Of a DNA stretch of 64,000 nt, positions 8,517 to 16,871 are shown one piece after another. The notes beneath the pieces were generated by a model that searched no databases, was not told where the DNA came from, and saw only the letters and a program-made list of their open reading frames with translations. How positions within the stretch are numbered: position 1 is the stretch's first letter; each line of letters begins with the position of its first letter. Origin of the DNA: Novosphingobium fluoreni (GTDB lineage: Bacteria > Pseudomonadota > Alphaproteobacteria > Sphingomonadales > Sphingomonadaceae); the NCBI RefSeq assembly GCF_014196615.1, contig NZ_JACIDY010000001.1:372001-436000 (forward strand). The letters run 5' to 3'. The position numbers and the translations under genes were made by a program.

Positions 8517-8983
8517 AGCAGAACGGCGAACCAAGCGTCGAGGAAATCCTGGCGTCGATCAAGCAGGTCATCGCGCGTGACACGCGCGCAGCTGCGATCT
8601 TTGAGCCGGTTCAGCCAGAAACAGCAGTGGCAGCCACCACCGCGCAGGCCCAGGCAGACACGGTGGAAAACGACGATGTGCTGGATCTGACCGAAGCGGT
8701 TGCCGCCGAAAGCCCACCGGCAGAGCCTGCTTCGGAAGAACCCTCGCCCCTTCTTGCCGAAGGAACCCGCAATGCCATGCGCGAATCGCTGGCCGCGCTG
8801 GCCGCGATTTCCGGCCCGGGAGCATCGCCGCAGATCGTGCGCTCCGGCGAAACGTCTCTCGAAGCGCTCACGCGTGAGTTGCTGCGCCCGGCATTGACCG
8901 AATGGCTCGACGCTCATCTTCCTGCATTGGTTGAGCGTTTGGTCGCCGCCGAAATCGCGCGGATCGTGGGCAAGAAGGCCTGA
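8513..8983 (+). CDS. popZ: PopZ-like cell-pole organising protein (DUF2497)
   Basis: A 156-residue protein with the PopZ layout: an N-terminal helix holding SVEEILASIKQVI (about 8-20), a central acidic, proline- and alanine-rich disordered linker (about 28-85), and a C-terminal helical block (LTRELLRPALTEWLDAHLP, then LVERLVAAEIARI) that in Caulobacter PopZ drives oligomerisation. PopZ forms a polar matrix that tethers ParB-parS complexes. The start overlaps the tolC stop (ATGA), so translation is coupled. Finding it on the same segment as parAB, parS and the probable oriC fits a role in origin anchoring, but function is inferred from family membership. Confidence 0.82.
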   Translation: MKQNGEPSVEEILASIKQVIARDTRAAAIFEPVQPETAVAATTAQAQADTVENDDVLDLTEAVAAESPPAEPASEEPSPLLAEGTRNAMRESLAALAAISGPGASPQIVRSGETSLEALTRELLRPALTEWLDAHLPALVERLVAAEIARIVGKKA

Positions 8984-9031
8984 GATCTTCATCGCGACCG
9001 GGCCTTGCGATGACTTGGTGGATTTGCGCCC

Positions 9032-9496
9032 ATGCGCTTCCTATCTGCACTGCATGATATTTCTGCCTCCCTACGCGGCCAGAGCCTGCGCGTGACCACA
9101 TCCCGCAAAGATATCGACAAGGCGCAGGTCGCCTTTGTCAAGATCGGTGGCCCGATCGTCCGCCGCCAGATTTTCCTTTGCGCCGAGCCGCAGAAGGGCG
9201 AGTGCTGCCGTCCCGAAGTCGGCGCGGCAGCTTGGAAGTATTTGAAAAAGCGCCTGAAGCAGCTGGGGCTAGATGGCAGCGGCGGCGTCGCCCGGACGAA
9301 AGCCGATTGCCTGCGCATCTGCGTGGCCGGGCCGATCGCGGTCGTCTGGCCGGACGGGGTCTGGTATCATTCGTGTACGGAGGATGTGCTGGAGCAGATC
9401 ATTCAACAGCATCTGATCGGCGGTAAGCCGGTGGAGGCGTTTCGCCTGCGCCCGCCGCAAGGGGCAACATTGGAACCCATTACCGTAGAGGATTAG
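9032..9496 (+). CDS. Thioredoxin-fold [2Fe-2S] ferredoxin-like protein
   Basis: The 154-residue product shows the cysteine pattern of Aquifex-type thioredoxin-like 2Fe-2S ferredoxins: a first Cys in IFLCAEP, a second after about eight residues in KGECC, and a C-x3-C pair in [11 protein letters not shown]. The family includes electron-transfer ferredoxins and the NuoE-like fold; the partner is not evident from the neighbourhood. The ATG used has a weak GGTGGA upstream. A GTG at 9092 would give a shorter protein closer to the usual length of about 110-135 residues, so the N-terminus is uncertain. Confidence 0.75.
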   Translation: MRFLSALHDISASLRGQSLRVTTSRKDIDKAQVAFVKIGGPIVRRQIFLCAEPQKGECCRPEVGAAAWKYLKKRLKQLGLDGSGGVARTKADCLRICVAGPIAVVWPDGVWYHSCTEDVLEQIIQQHLIGGKPVEAFRLRPPQGATLEPITVED

Positions 9497-9511
9497 CGTT
9501 GCGCCAGCTTG

Positions 9512-10783
9512 TCAGCCCAAGCCCGCCCGTACTGCCGCCAGATCGATGCCCAGCCGCTTGACGCGGTAGTAGAACGTCTCGCGCGGAATGCCCAACGCCC
9601 CCAGCGCCGGCCCGATTTCGCCACGCGCATTCACCAAGGCCTCGACGATCGCCCCCCGCTCGAAATCGCGAACGCGGTCCGGTAGCGGCATTTCCGAAGG
9701 GGTTTGCGCGATCTGCTCGCCCAGCCCCAAGACCTGCCGCTCCACCGCCATCTCCAGTTCGCGCACGTTCCCCGGCCAGTCCGCCCGGCTCAGGAGCGAA
9801 ACGGCCTGCGCCAGCGGCGGTACGGGTCGTCCATGCGTTTCGGCCAGAGCCTGCAGGAAGTGCGCGGTCAGCAGCGGCAGATCCTCCAGCCGCTCGGACA
9901 ACGGGGGCAAGCGCAGGGAAACCGCTGCCACTCGGTGATATAGCGCAGGCAGGACATCATCGCGCCGCCCCTCGTCCAAGGTGGCGATGATGCGCAGATC
10001 AACCGGCTGTGGATCGCGCGCTTCCAGGGCGACCGCGCGCCGTTCCACCAGTTGCACCAGGCGATGCTGCAGGGGTGCTTGCGCCCGATCGAGATTGTCG
10101 AGCAGCAAGGTGCCGCGATCGGCCCCGGCGATCAGGCCATGCGCGGTGAACAGGTCTTCGACCGACCCGACCGGCGGCGCCGCGCAATCCAGCGTGACGA
10201 AGCGATGCCGCGCGCGCTTGCCCGAGCGGTGAATCAACTTCGCCAGCAGCGCCTTGCCGGTCCCGGTCGCGCCCTCCACCACGATGTCCAGGTCCGTCTC
10301 CCCCAGCATCGGGATCATCGTGCGCAAGCGCTGGATCGCGCCGTTGCGGCCGATCAGGCGGTCCGAAGGCGACGTATCGACCGCGGCGCGGAGTTCACGG
10401 TTTTCCAGCGTAAGGCGCCTCGTGGCGACAGCCCGGGCCACTGCGCTCAGCAGGATGTCAGGATCAAACGGCTTGGTCAGGAAGTCCCAGACCCCCGCCT
10501 TCAGAGCATCGACCGCCATCTCGATATCTCCGTGGCCGGTGATCAGGATGACGGGCAGTTGCGCATCCCGCTCTCGCAAATGGCGGAACAGCTCGATCCC
10601 GGACATGCCGGGCATTCGCACATCCGTTATCACGACACCGGGGTAATCCAGGTCGATCGCGTCCAGCGCCGCCTTTCCATTCCCGAACCGCGCGACCGAA
10701 TACCCCGCTAGCGTCAGGAGTTGCCCGGTCGCCGCCGCCAGATCGGCGTCATCGTCTACCAGCGCGACAGTGCCTGCGTTCAT
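9512..10783 (-). CDS. dctD: DctD-type response regulator with degenerate AAA+ domain
   Basis: The 423-residue regulator has a receiver domain (phosphoacceptor Asp54, Lys104), an AAA+ domain (about 140-370) and a C-terminal Fis-type helix-turn-helix (about 385-415). Walker A is kept as GATGTGKA (171-178). The GAFTGA loop that contacts sigma-54 is absent: the sequence runs from VEDLF (208-212) straight to the GTLLLD strand, and Walker B reads LLLDN where family members have a D-E pair. It is thus unlikely to act as a normal sigma-54 activator. Its start overlaps the dctB stop (ATGA), and it faces dctA across shared operators, so the C4-dicarboxylate role is well supported. Confidence 0.88.
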   Translation of the reverse strand: MNAGTVALVDDDADLAAATGQLLTLAGYSVARFGNGKAALDAIDLDYPGVVITDVRMPGMSGIELFRHLRERDAQLPVILITGHGDIEMAVDALKAGVWDFLTKPFDPDILLSAVARAVATRRLTLENRELRAAVDTSPSDRLIGRNGAIQRLRTMIPMLGETDLDIVVEGATGTGKALLAKLIHRSGKRARHRFVTLDCAAPPVGSVEDLFTAHGLIAGADRGTLLLDNLDRAQAPLQHRLVQLVERRAVALEARDPQPVDLRIIATLDEGRRDDVLPALYHRVAAVSLRLPPLSERLEDLPLLTAHFLQALAETHGRPVPPLAQAVSLLSRADWPGNVRELEMAVERQVLGLGEQIAQTPSEMPLPDRVRDFERGAIVEALVNARGEIGPALGALGIPRETFYYRVKRLGIDLAAVRAGLG

Positions 10784-12459
10784 GCCGCCACCATCTCTAT
10801 CTCGAAGCGAGCGCCCACCGCGCTTTGCGCCAGCCGCAAGGTCCCACCTAGTTCCACCATGATATCGTGCGAGATCACCAGCCCGAGGCCCAAGCCCTCC
10901 GCGCGGCTCGTCACGAAGGGTGTAAACAGGCGGGAGGCGACATCCGGCGCGATGCCCGGGCCGTTGTCCTGAACGCTCAGGACCACCTTCGGGCCGATGC
11001 TGATATCCATGACGATTTGCGCATCTTGCTGGCCTCTCAAAGCCTCCAGTGCGTTTTGCAGGACATTGACCAGCACCTGCTCCAGCCGCACGCGCCCCCC
11101 CGAGACGAGCACAACAGGATCGACCGCCGGGCGCACCAGGCGGATGGGGCGCAATTGCTCTTTCAGGATCAACAGCGCACCATCGACAACCTCGGCCACC
11201 GGGACCGGCCGTTGCTGTCCGCTGCGCCGACGTGCGAAGCCGCGCAATTCACCGGTCACCGCGCCGATCCGGTCGGAGAGACCGGCGATGGTGGTGAGAT
11301 TGGCCCGCACCGCTGCATAGTCGCCGCGATCCAGCAATTGCTCCGTGGTGCGCGCATAAGTCCTGATCGCTGCCACCGGTTGCGCTGTTTCATGCGCCAC
11401 GCTGGCGGTAACCTGGCCCAAGGTCGCCAGGCGATTGGCTTGCCGCAAGCTCTCACGCAGTTCGGCGGCCCGCGCTTCGCTGGCGGCGCGTTCCTCGATC
11501 TCCTGAGTCAATTCCGCCGTTCGCGCCGCTACGGCCTCTTCCAGATCGGCGGTGCGACGGCGCGCCAGCCGCCCGCGTTGCCGCAGCGCCCAAGCGAGCG
11601 CGGCCAGCGCGATGGCGCCCAGCCCTGCACTGAAAGCCGCGACACGTTGCGCTGCGTGCACCGGCTGCGTGGAGATACGGCTGAGCGTAAGCGTCCAGCC
11701 GGACTGTCCGGTCTTGACCGTTTGTGACACGCGATCGCCCTCGATCCGCAAGGGCCGCACCGTGCCGGGCGGTACCCTTGCCTCCGCCTCGACAGCCGCC
11801 ACTATCGCCGGTGTGAGCGGGCGCGTGCCGGCAAAGCGCCAGGCGGGGCGGCTCGTTACCAGCACTACGCCGTTGCGGTCCCGCACGAACGTGTCACCCC
11901 CCGCCCGCGCCCAGTCCGTCTCCAGCCGATCGAACGCCAGCTTGATCACCACGATGCCGCCAGACGCCACGCGGCGTGAAAGGTAGAGTCCAGGCTCCCG
12001 GCTCACAGTGCCCAAGGCAAATTGCGAGCCTGCCCCGCGTTCGCGCGCCTCGCGCACATAGCGGCGAAAGCGATAGTCGTTGCCGATGAAACTGGCGGGC
12101 GTGTTCCAATTGCTGGCGGCAACCGCCATCCCGTTGCGATCCACCACATAGAGCGCCGCCGCACCGGTTGTTTGCGCCAAGGCTTCCAGCTTGCGACTGA
12201 GCATGGCCGCCGCACCGCTTTGCCCCGCCAAAGTCGCCACCACATCCCGGTCATCCGCCAGCGCCAGCGGGACAAGGCTGAAGCGGGCGATCTCGCTATC
12301 CAGCAGCGAGGCACGCAACTGCGCATCCGTCAGGACCGAGGCTGCTAGCCCGGCGCGCGCGCGATCGCCGGCGACCTTTGCCGCCAGCGCCGCGATCCCG
12401 AGAGCCACGAGCACCGCGACGATCAGCCAGACAACCTCGACATAACGCGATCGAACCAT
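10780..12459 (-). CDS. dctB: C4-dicarboxylate sensor histidine kinase DctB
   Basis: A 559-residue kinase with an N-terminal membrane helix (about 8-28), a periplasmic double-Cache sensor region (about 35-270, including YVVDRNG and the GNDYRFRRYV ligand-pocket type motif), a second membrane helix (about 272-292), a coiled linker, the HisKA box with the phosphoacceptor in SVAHETAQPVAAIRTYA, and a HATPase domain (NVLQNALEAL, DNGPGI, GLGLGLVISHDI). This is the layout of rhizobial DctB, which senses succinate, fumarate and malate. It is co-transcribed with dctD and diverges from dctA. Confidence 0.9.
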   Translation of the reverse strand: MVRSRYVEVVWLIVAVLVALGIAALAAKVAGDRARAGLAASVLTDAQLRASLLDSEIARFSLVPLALADDRDVVATLAGQSGAAAMLSRKLEALAQTTGAAALYVVDRNGMAVAASNWNTPASFIGNDYRFRRYVREARERGAGSQFALGTVSREPGLYLSRRVASGGIVVIKLAFDRLETDWARAGGDTFVRDRNGVVLVTSRPAWRFAGTRPLTPAIVAAVEAEARVPPGTVRPLRIEGDRVSQTVKTGQSGWTLTLSRISTQPVHAAQRVAAFSAGLGAIALAALAWALRQRGRLARRRTADLEEAVAARTAELTQEIEERAASEARAAELRESLRQANRLATLGQVTASVAHETAQPVAAIRTYARTTEQLLDRGDYAAVRANLTTIAGLSDRIGAVTGELRGFARRRSGQQRPVPVAEVVDGALLILKEQLRPIRLVRPAVDPVVLVSGGRVRLEQVLVNVLQNALEALRGQQDAQIVMDISIGPKVVLSVQDNGPGIAPDVASRLFTPFVTSRAEGLGLGLVISHDIMVELGGTLRLAQSAVGARFEIEMVAA

Positions 12460-12486
12460 CGCGAAAGATTAGCGCCTCCTCCACGC

Positions 12487-12504
12487 TGTGCAAGTTCTTG
12501 CACA
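12487..12504. promoter_or_regulatory. Operator O1 in the dctB-dctA intergenic region
   Basis: TGTGCAAGTTCTTGCACA is two perfect 8-base inverted arms around TT. It lies 28 bp before the dctB start and about 60 bp before the presumed dctA promoter. A second, imperfect copy begins 32 bp further toward dctA, measured between equivalent bases, which is about three helical turns. NtrC/DctD-class regulators bind such tandem dyads, so DctD is the obvious candidate ligand. Confidence 0.7.
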
Positions 12505-12520
12505 AACGTCGCTACCGGCG

Positions 12521-12536
12521 TGGAAGTTTCTGCACG
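12521..12536. promoter_or_regulatory. Operator O2, imperfect second copy
   Basis: TGGAAGTTTCTGCACG matches the O1 core (TGCAAGTTCTTGCACA) at 12 of 16 positions in the same orientation. The stronger O1 plus weaker O2 on one DNA face is the usual form of cooperative binding sites for NtrC-family dimers. Its distance to the dctA promoter region is too short for a classical looping enhancer. Confidence 0.55.
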
Positions 12537-12555
12537 GCCTTATCGTCCCAGGGTG

Positions 12556-12574
12556 GTTATAGAATTGATATAAC
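12556..12574 (+). promoter_or_regulatory. Probable dctA promoter region with inverted repeat
   Basis: GTTATA and TATAAC form perfect 6-base arms around a 7-base spacer in the only AT-rich stretch between dctB and dctA. The segment holds -10-like hexamers (TATAGA, TATAAC). A GG-N10-GA spacing (from 12555) is one base away from the sigma-54 GG-N10-GC rule, but the rest of the -24/-12 consensus is missing. About 105 bases of leader would follow before dctA, ending in AAGGAGAG 10 bases from its ATG. Confidence 0.4.
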
Positions 12575-12680
12575 TAGATTTTTTCTCGAAGCATTTTATC
12601 TTCGCCCGCGTCCCGGCTCATGAGAAACTCTTCCGATCCGATGAACCGCCCGCAAGTGGCGCAAGGAGAGGCCCAAACTC

Positions 12681-14021
12681 ATGATCCTTCCCGATCAGCA
12701 CCATGCCGGCAGTCATCTGTCCAAACCCAAGCCCTGGTATGCGCAGCTATACGTCCAGGTCCTGATCGCGATCACCGCAGGCGTCCTGCTGGGGCACTTC
12801 GCACCTGACACTGGCGAGGCGATGAAGCCAATCGGCGATGGCTTCATCAAGCTGGTGAAGATGATCATCGCGCCAGTGATCTTCCTGACGATCGTGACCG
12901 GTATCGCCGGAATGCGCGATCTGGGCGCGGTGGGTCGCGTGGCGGGCAAGGCGTTCGCCTACTTCCTGTTCTTCTCCACGCTGGCGCTGATCGTCGGGCT
13001 GATCGTGGCCAACGTCATCCGGCCAGGAGCGGGCCTCAATATCGATCCCGCCACGCTGGATGCGGGGAAGATCGCCGATTATGCCGCCAAGGCGCATGAA
13101 ACCACGCTGACCGGCTTCCTGCTGGGCGTGATCCCCGACACGTTCCTCTCGGCGCTGACCCAGGGCAACATCCTCCAGACGCTGTTCGTCGCCATCCTGT
13201 TCGGCATCGGCCTTGGCATGATCGGCGAGCGCGGCGACCGGGTGCTGACGGCACTGGAAGACCTGTCGCTCGCCGTGTTCAAGGTAGTCGCGATTCTGAT
13301 GCGGGCGGCACCTGTCGGCGCGTTCGGCGCGATGGCGTTCACCATCGGCAAGTATGGCGTGGGCACGCTGGCGAACCTCGCTGCGCTGGTCGGCACGTTC
13401 TATCTTACCAGCTTGCTTTTCGTGCTGGTGGTGCTGGGCACGGTCAGCTGGCTGGCCGGTTTCTCTATCCTGCGCCTGATCGCCTATCTGAAGGCAGAGC
13501 TGCTGCTGGTGCTGGGCACGTCCTCGTCCGAGAGCGCCCTGCCCTCGCTGATGGAAAAGATGGAGCGCGCCGGCTGTCCCAAGTCGATCGTGGGTCTGGT
13601 CGTGCCCACCGGCTACTCGTTCAACCTGGATGGCACCAACATCTACATGACGCTGGCCGCGCTGTTCATCGCGCAGGCTTGTAACGTCGATTTGTCACTG
13701 GGCCAGCAACTGCTGCTGCTGGGCGTGGCCATGCTGTCGTCCAAGGGCGCTGCGGGCGTGACCGGGGCAGGTTTCATCACGTTGGCGGCCACGCTCTCGA
13801 TCGTGCCTGACGTGCCGGTCGCAGGCATGGCGCTGATCCTGGGCGTAGATCGCTTCATGAGCGAATGCCGCAGCCTGACCAACTTCATCGGCAACGCGGT
13901 CGCCACCGTGGTAGTCTCACGCTGGGAAGGCCGACTGGATCGCGAACAGTTCTCGCTCGCGCTGTCCGGTCACAGTGCCCGCATCGACGAGATGCCCGCC
14001 ACCGCCGTCCCCGCCGAATAA
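12681..14021 (+). CDS. dctA: C4-dicarboxylate transport protein DctA
   Basis: The 446-residue inner-membrane symporter belongs to the DAACS family and imports succinate, fumarate, malate and aspartate with cations. Family motifs are plain: the [17 protein letters not shown] helix, the serine-rich re-entrant loop [17 protein letters not shown], the NLDGTNIYM motif, the [13 protein letters not shown] second re-entrant loop, and [19 protein letters not shown] near the end. Eight membrane helices are expected. It is divergent from dctBD and is followed after 10 bases by a porin gene. Confidence 0.96.
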   Translation: MILPDQHHAGSHLSKPKPWYAQLYVQVLIAITAGVLLGHFAPDTGEAMKPIGDGFIKLVKMIIAPVIFLTIVTGIAGMRDLGAVGRVAGKAFAYFLFFSTLALIVGLIVANVIRPGAGLNIDPATLDAGKIADYAAKAHETTLTGFLLGVIPDTFLSALTQGNILQTLFVAILFGIGLGMIGERGDRVLTALEDLSLAVFKVVAILMRAAPVGAFGAMAFTIGKYGVGTLANLAALVGTFYLTSLLFVLVVLGTVSWLAGFSILRLIAYLKAELLLVLGTSSSESALPSLMEKMERAGCPKSIVGLVVPTGYSFNLDGTNIYMTLAALFIAQACNVDLSLGQQLLLLGVAMLSSKGAAGVTGAGFITLAATLSIVPDVPVAGMALILGVDRFMSECRSLTNFIGNAVATVVVSRWEGRLDREQFSLALSGHSARIDEMPATAVPAE

Positions 14022-14031
14022 GGACGCCGAC

Positions 14032-15591
14032 ATGACCCGCTATGCAACCGCGCTTGCGAGCGCCACGGCCCCGCTCGCCCTGATGATCGCTGCTCCGGCG
14101 CTGGCCCAAAGCGCCGTGGCCCCATCCACCAACGCCCAGCAAGGCACCGCGCAGACCCCCGGCGTTCAGCGCTCCACGGCTCCCAGCGAGACGGGCCAGA
14201 CCCGTGCCGCGGCAACCCCGGTGGTGACATCCTACCCGGCGGCGGCGGCCGGCGATGGCGCAACCACGGGCGGCTACAACTTGTCACGCTGGGCAGAAGA
14301 CTGGCGGGTCATGCGCGATCCGGCCAAGCGGGACGATCCGCTGGACCGGCTGAAATATCTGCCACTGGACGATGATGGCGACATTTATCTCACCTTGTCC
14401 GGCGAGGCGCGGCTGCGCGTCAACATGACCAGCAACCCCAACTTGCGTGAGACGCCCCATCAGCGGCAGGACATCCGCCGCCTGACTGCAGGCGCGGACC
14501 TGCACGTCGGCCCTCACCTTCGGTTCTATGGTGAGGTGGCGCATGGCGGCATCTCAGGGCGTAACCTCGGCGCGCCAGCAGCGACGCTGCGCAACGACTT
14601 GGTATGGCAACAGTATTTCGTGGAAGGCAACACCACCCTCGGCGATGTGACTATAGGGGCGCGCTACGGCCGGCAGGAGTTCACAGACGGGCCAAACTTG
14701 CTGGTCTCGCAACGGGATAACAACACGATCCGTTACACTCTGAACGGGCTGCGCGCCTGGGCACGCGGTTCGAAGTGGCGGATCGATGCCTTCGATATGC
14801 GCCCCACAGCCTATGGCGATCTGGGCACGGACGATGATGTGAACGACCCTGCCCGCCGCTTTTCCGGCGTGACGTTCGGCGTCGTCCTGCCCGAAAAGCT
14901 GCTGGGGGAATCGAAGCTGTATCTCGATCCTTTCGTTTGGCGGCGGCGCAACAAAGTGGGGGCCTGGGGCGGCAGGATCGGGCCGGCCACCCGCTGGTAC
15001 GCCGGCGCGCGGCTTTGGGGTGACGCCGGGCCGCTGACGATCGACTGGTCGGTTAATCACCAGTGGGGCCGCTATATCAACCAGGACATCGACGCGTGGC
15101 AGGCCTTTTTCGCGCAGATCTATCGCCTGGGCAAATCGCCGACTTCGCCTCGGATCGGCTTCCATGTCGATTATGCCAGCGGCGGTGGCGGCTATGGCGA
15201 TGGCAAGCTGCGCGATGCCTATGCCCCGTTCGGCAACAACATCTACTACAGCTATCAACTGTCCCTGACGCCCTCCAACCTGATCGCCGTGGCGCCGAAC
15301 GTGACGTTCTCACCCGCCCGCAAGCTGCGCGTCACCGCCGAGTACCAGCTGACCTGGCGCGATAACACGCGCGATGCCGTCTATCGCGCCAACGGCCAGC
15401 CTTTCGCCGGAACGCAGAACGTGCGGGATGCCAAGATCGCCAATCTCACCCGGGCACAAGTCGTCTGGACGATTTCGCCCCGCTTGTCCTTCACCGGGCG
15501 ATACGAGCATCTGGCGGCAGGGCCATCGCTGACGAAGGCCGGCTATCGCAGCTCGGACTTCTTGGCTGGCTGGCTGAGCTTTCGGTTCTGA
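14032..15591 (+). CDS. Outer-membrane beta-barrel porin, alginate export family type
   Basis: The 519-residue protein has a signal peptide (cut near ALA-QS), a low-complexity Ala/Thr/Pro linker to about residue 85, then a long amphipathic beta-strand pattern ending in a C-terminal Phe (WLSFRF), typical of an outer-membrane barrel. Blocks such as YGRQEFTDGPNLLVSQRDNNTIR and WKAWGGR-like segments resemble the alginate-export (AlgE-like) family. The start sits 10 bases after dctA, with TAAGGA formed by the dctA stop codon acting as ribosome site, so the two are one operon. That context argues for dicarboxylate or other organic acid passage rather than alginate export. Confidence 0.82.
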   Translation: MTRYATALASATAPLALMIAAPALAQSAVAPSTNAQQGTAQTPGVQRSTAPSETGQTRAAATPVVTSYPAAAAGDGATTGGYNLSRWAEDWRVMRDPAKRDDPLDRLKYLPLDDDGDIYLTLSGEARLRVNMTSNPNLRETPHQRQDIRRLTAGADLHVGPHLRFYGEVAHGGISGRNLGAPAATLRNDLVWQQYFVEGNTTLGDVTIGARYGRQEFTDGPNLLVSQRDNNTIRYTLNGLRAWARGSKWRIDAFDMRPTAYGDLGTDDDVNDPARRFSGVTFGVVLPEKLLGESKLYLDPFVWRRRNKVGAWGGRIGPATRWYAGARLWGDAGPLTIDWSVNHQWGRYINQDIDAWQAFFAQIYRLGKSPTSPRIGFHVDYASGGGGYGDGKLRDAYAPFGNNIYYSYQLSLTPSNLIAVAPNVTFSPARKLRVTAEYQLTWRDNTRDAVYRANGQPFAGTQNVRDAKIANLTRAQVVWTISPRLSFTGRYEHLAAGPSLTKAGYRSSDFLAGWLSFRF

Positions 15592-15600
15592 AGCACGAAC

Positions 15601-15894
15601 CTAGCGGTTGCGCTCTTCCTCAAGCTTGTCGGCGATCGCGTCATCGTGACCGGTGCCGCTGGAGAGGAAGATCAGCCCCATCAACGCAGAGGTGAGCAGC
15701 ATGGTGAAGCCGATCCCCAGCGCGGCGGCGATATACATGTGGATCGAGACCATCCCGTTGCTGCGATAGAGCACCCACAGCGAACCGATGACCAGGGTGA
15801 CCGTGACCAGCATCATCCAGCGCAGGATGCGCCGGAAGCGAGCCCAGGCGTGCGCCGCCTTTTCCGGATCGTCGAGAGGGGAGCGCGGAATCAT
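15601..15894 (-). CDS. Small inner-membrane protein, two helices
   Basis: The 97-residue product has two hydrophobic helices (about 27-46 and 53-77), a charged N-terminal segment rich in Pro/Asp and a charged C-terminal tail ending DKLEEERNR. I do not recognise a named family; similar two-helix proteins are common in sphingomonads. The ATG is chosen because the upstream extension would be hydrophilic and poorly conserved in composition. It converges on the porin gene with only 9 bases between stops. Confidence 0.65.
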   Translation of the reverse strand: MIPRSPLDDPEKAAHAWARFRRILRWMMLVTVTLVIGSLWVLYRSNGMVSIHMYIAAALGIGFTMLLTSALMGLIFLSSGTGHDDAIADKLEEERNR

Positions 15895-16034
15895 CGATAG
15901 CCCATGTGCGATGTCCCGCCCCCGCTTGCAAGGCCCGCCGCGACCGGAAGAGGCTTGGGGGAGAGAGGCCCATTTGGCCACCCCGCAGGCGTGTGATACG
16001 CTGCCTTACCGATAAGACCAGGAGATCGCTTGCC

Positions 16035-16463
16035 ATGACCATTGGCCGTCTGATCCAGGGGCGCGAAGCCGCCGTCTTGAGCTGCCGTACCGATACGCTC
16101 GTCCATGAGGCGGTCGCAATGCTGGCCGAAAGGCGGATCGGCGCAATGCCTGTCGTGGACGACGGTGGGCTGGCGGGCATGTTTTCGGAGCGGGACGTCA
16201 TCTACGGCTTGCACCAGCATGGGCCGCAGGTGCTGTCCCAAACCGTGGGCAATGTCATGACTGCGCCCGCCGTTACCGTGGAACCGGAAACCACCGTCCT
16301 GCAGGCGCTATCGTTGATGACGCGCCGCCGCATCCGCCATCTGCCGGTCCTGAGCGGGGGCGTGATGGTCGGCTTGGTTTCGATCGGTGACCTGGTGAAG
16401 CACCGTATCGACCAGATTCAGTCCGAGGCGGAAGCCATGCGCAGCTATATCCAAACGGCCTGA
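16035..16463 (+). CDS. Tandem CBS-domain protein
   Basis: The 142-residue protein consists of two CBS domains (about 9-62 and 72-127) forming a single Bateman module, with the usual endings GMFSERDVIYGL and GLVSIGDLVKHRI. Such stand-alone modules bind adenosyl ligands such as AMP, ATP or NAD and regulate partner proteins. No partner is visible nearby; ErpA follows after about 50 bases on the same strand but probably as an independent gene. Confidence 0.85.
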   Translation: MTIGRLIQGREAAVLSCRTDTLVHEAVAMLAERRIGAMPVVDDGGLAGMFSERDVIYGLHQHGPQVLSQTVGNVMTAPAVTVEPETTVLQALSLMTRRRIRHLPVLSGGVMVGLVSIGDLVKHRIDQIQSEAEAMRSYIQTA

Positions 16464-16511
16464 TCACGATTCCGTACGGCGCTTGCCGCAAGGGGCGGCG
16501 GCGCTTACATC

Positions 16512-16859
16512 ATGGCCATGGATACTGCAGTGCAAGCCCCGATCACGCTCAGCCCCTCAGCCGCGGCGCGCGTCGCCACGATCGCGTCCAAGCAAGGCAA
16601 GGCGCCCGTCCTGCGCCTCTCCGTGGAAGGCGGCGGGTGCTCGGGCTTCCAGTACAAGTTCGGCCTCGCCGAAACCGTGGACGACGCTGATGTCGTGGTG
16701 GAAACCGATGGCGTGCAGCTGGCCGTAGACGATATCAGCATCGATCTGGTGCGGGGGTGCATCGTCGACTATGTCGAATCCCTTGGCGGCGCGGCGTTCC
16801 GCGTAGAGAATCCGCAAGCCACCGCCGGCTGCGGCTGCGGTTCCAGCTTCGCGATCTGA
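16512..16859 (+). CDS. erpA: Iron-sulphur cluster insertion protein, A-type (ErpA)
   Basis: A 115-residue A-type carrier that delivers Fe-S clusters to target apoproteins. The three ligand cysteines are in place: one in GGGCSGFQY and two in the C-terminal GCGCGSSF. The spacing and length fit ErpA/IscA. Two start codons two residues apart are equally likely. Targets could include the 4Fe-4S proteins in this window (class I fumarase, FdxA, QueG), but that is only an inference from family function. Confidence 0.9.
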   Translation: MAMDTAVQAPITLSPSAAARVATIASKQGKAPVLRLSVEGGGCSGFQYKFGLAETVDDADVVVETDGVQLAVDDISIDLVRGCIVDYVESLGGAAFRVENPQATAGCGCGSSFAI

Positions 16860-16871
16860 GCACCGAGCGCG

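Noticed and set aside
12551..12570. Canonical sigma-54 promoter for dctA
   Set aside because: Only the GG-N10-G spacing is suggestive. The -12 element is GA, and the TGGCAC and TTGC motifs are missing.
12620..12808. Short open frame starting in the dctA leader
   Set aside because: It overlaps dctA out of frame, and its composition is Arg/Pro-rich with no ribosome site. The dctA start has a clear AAGGAGAG.
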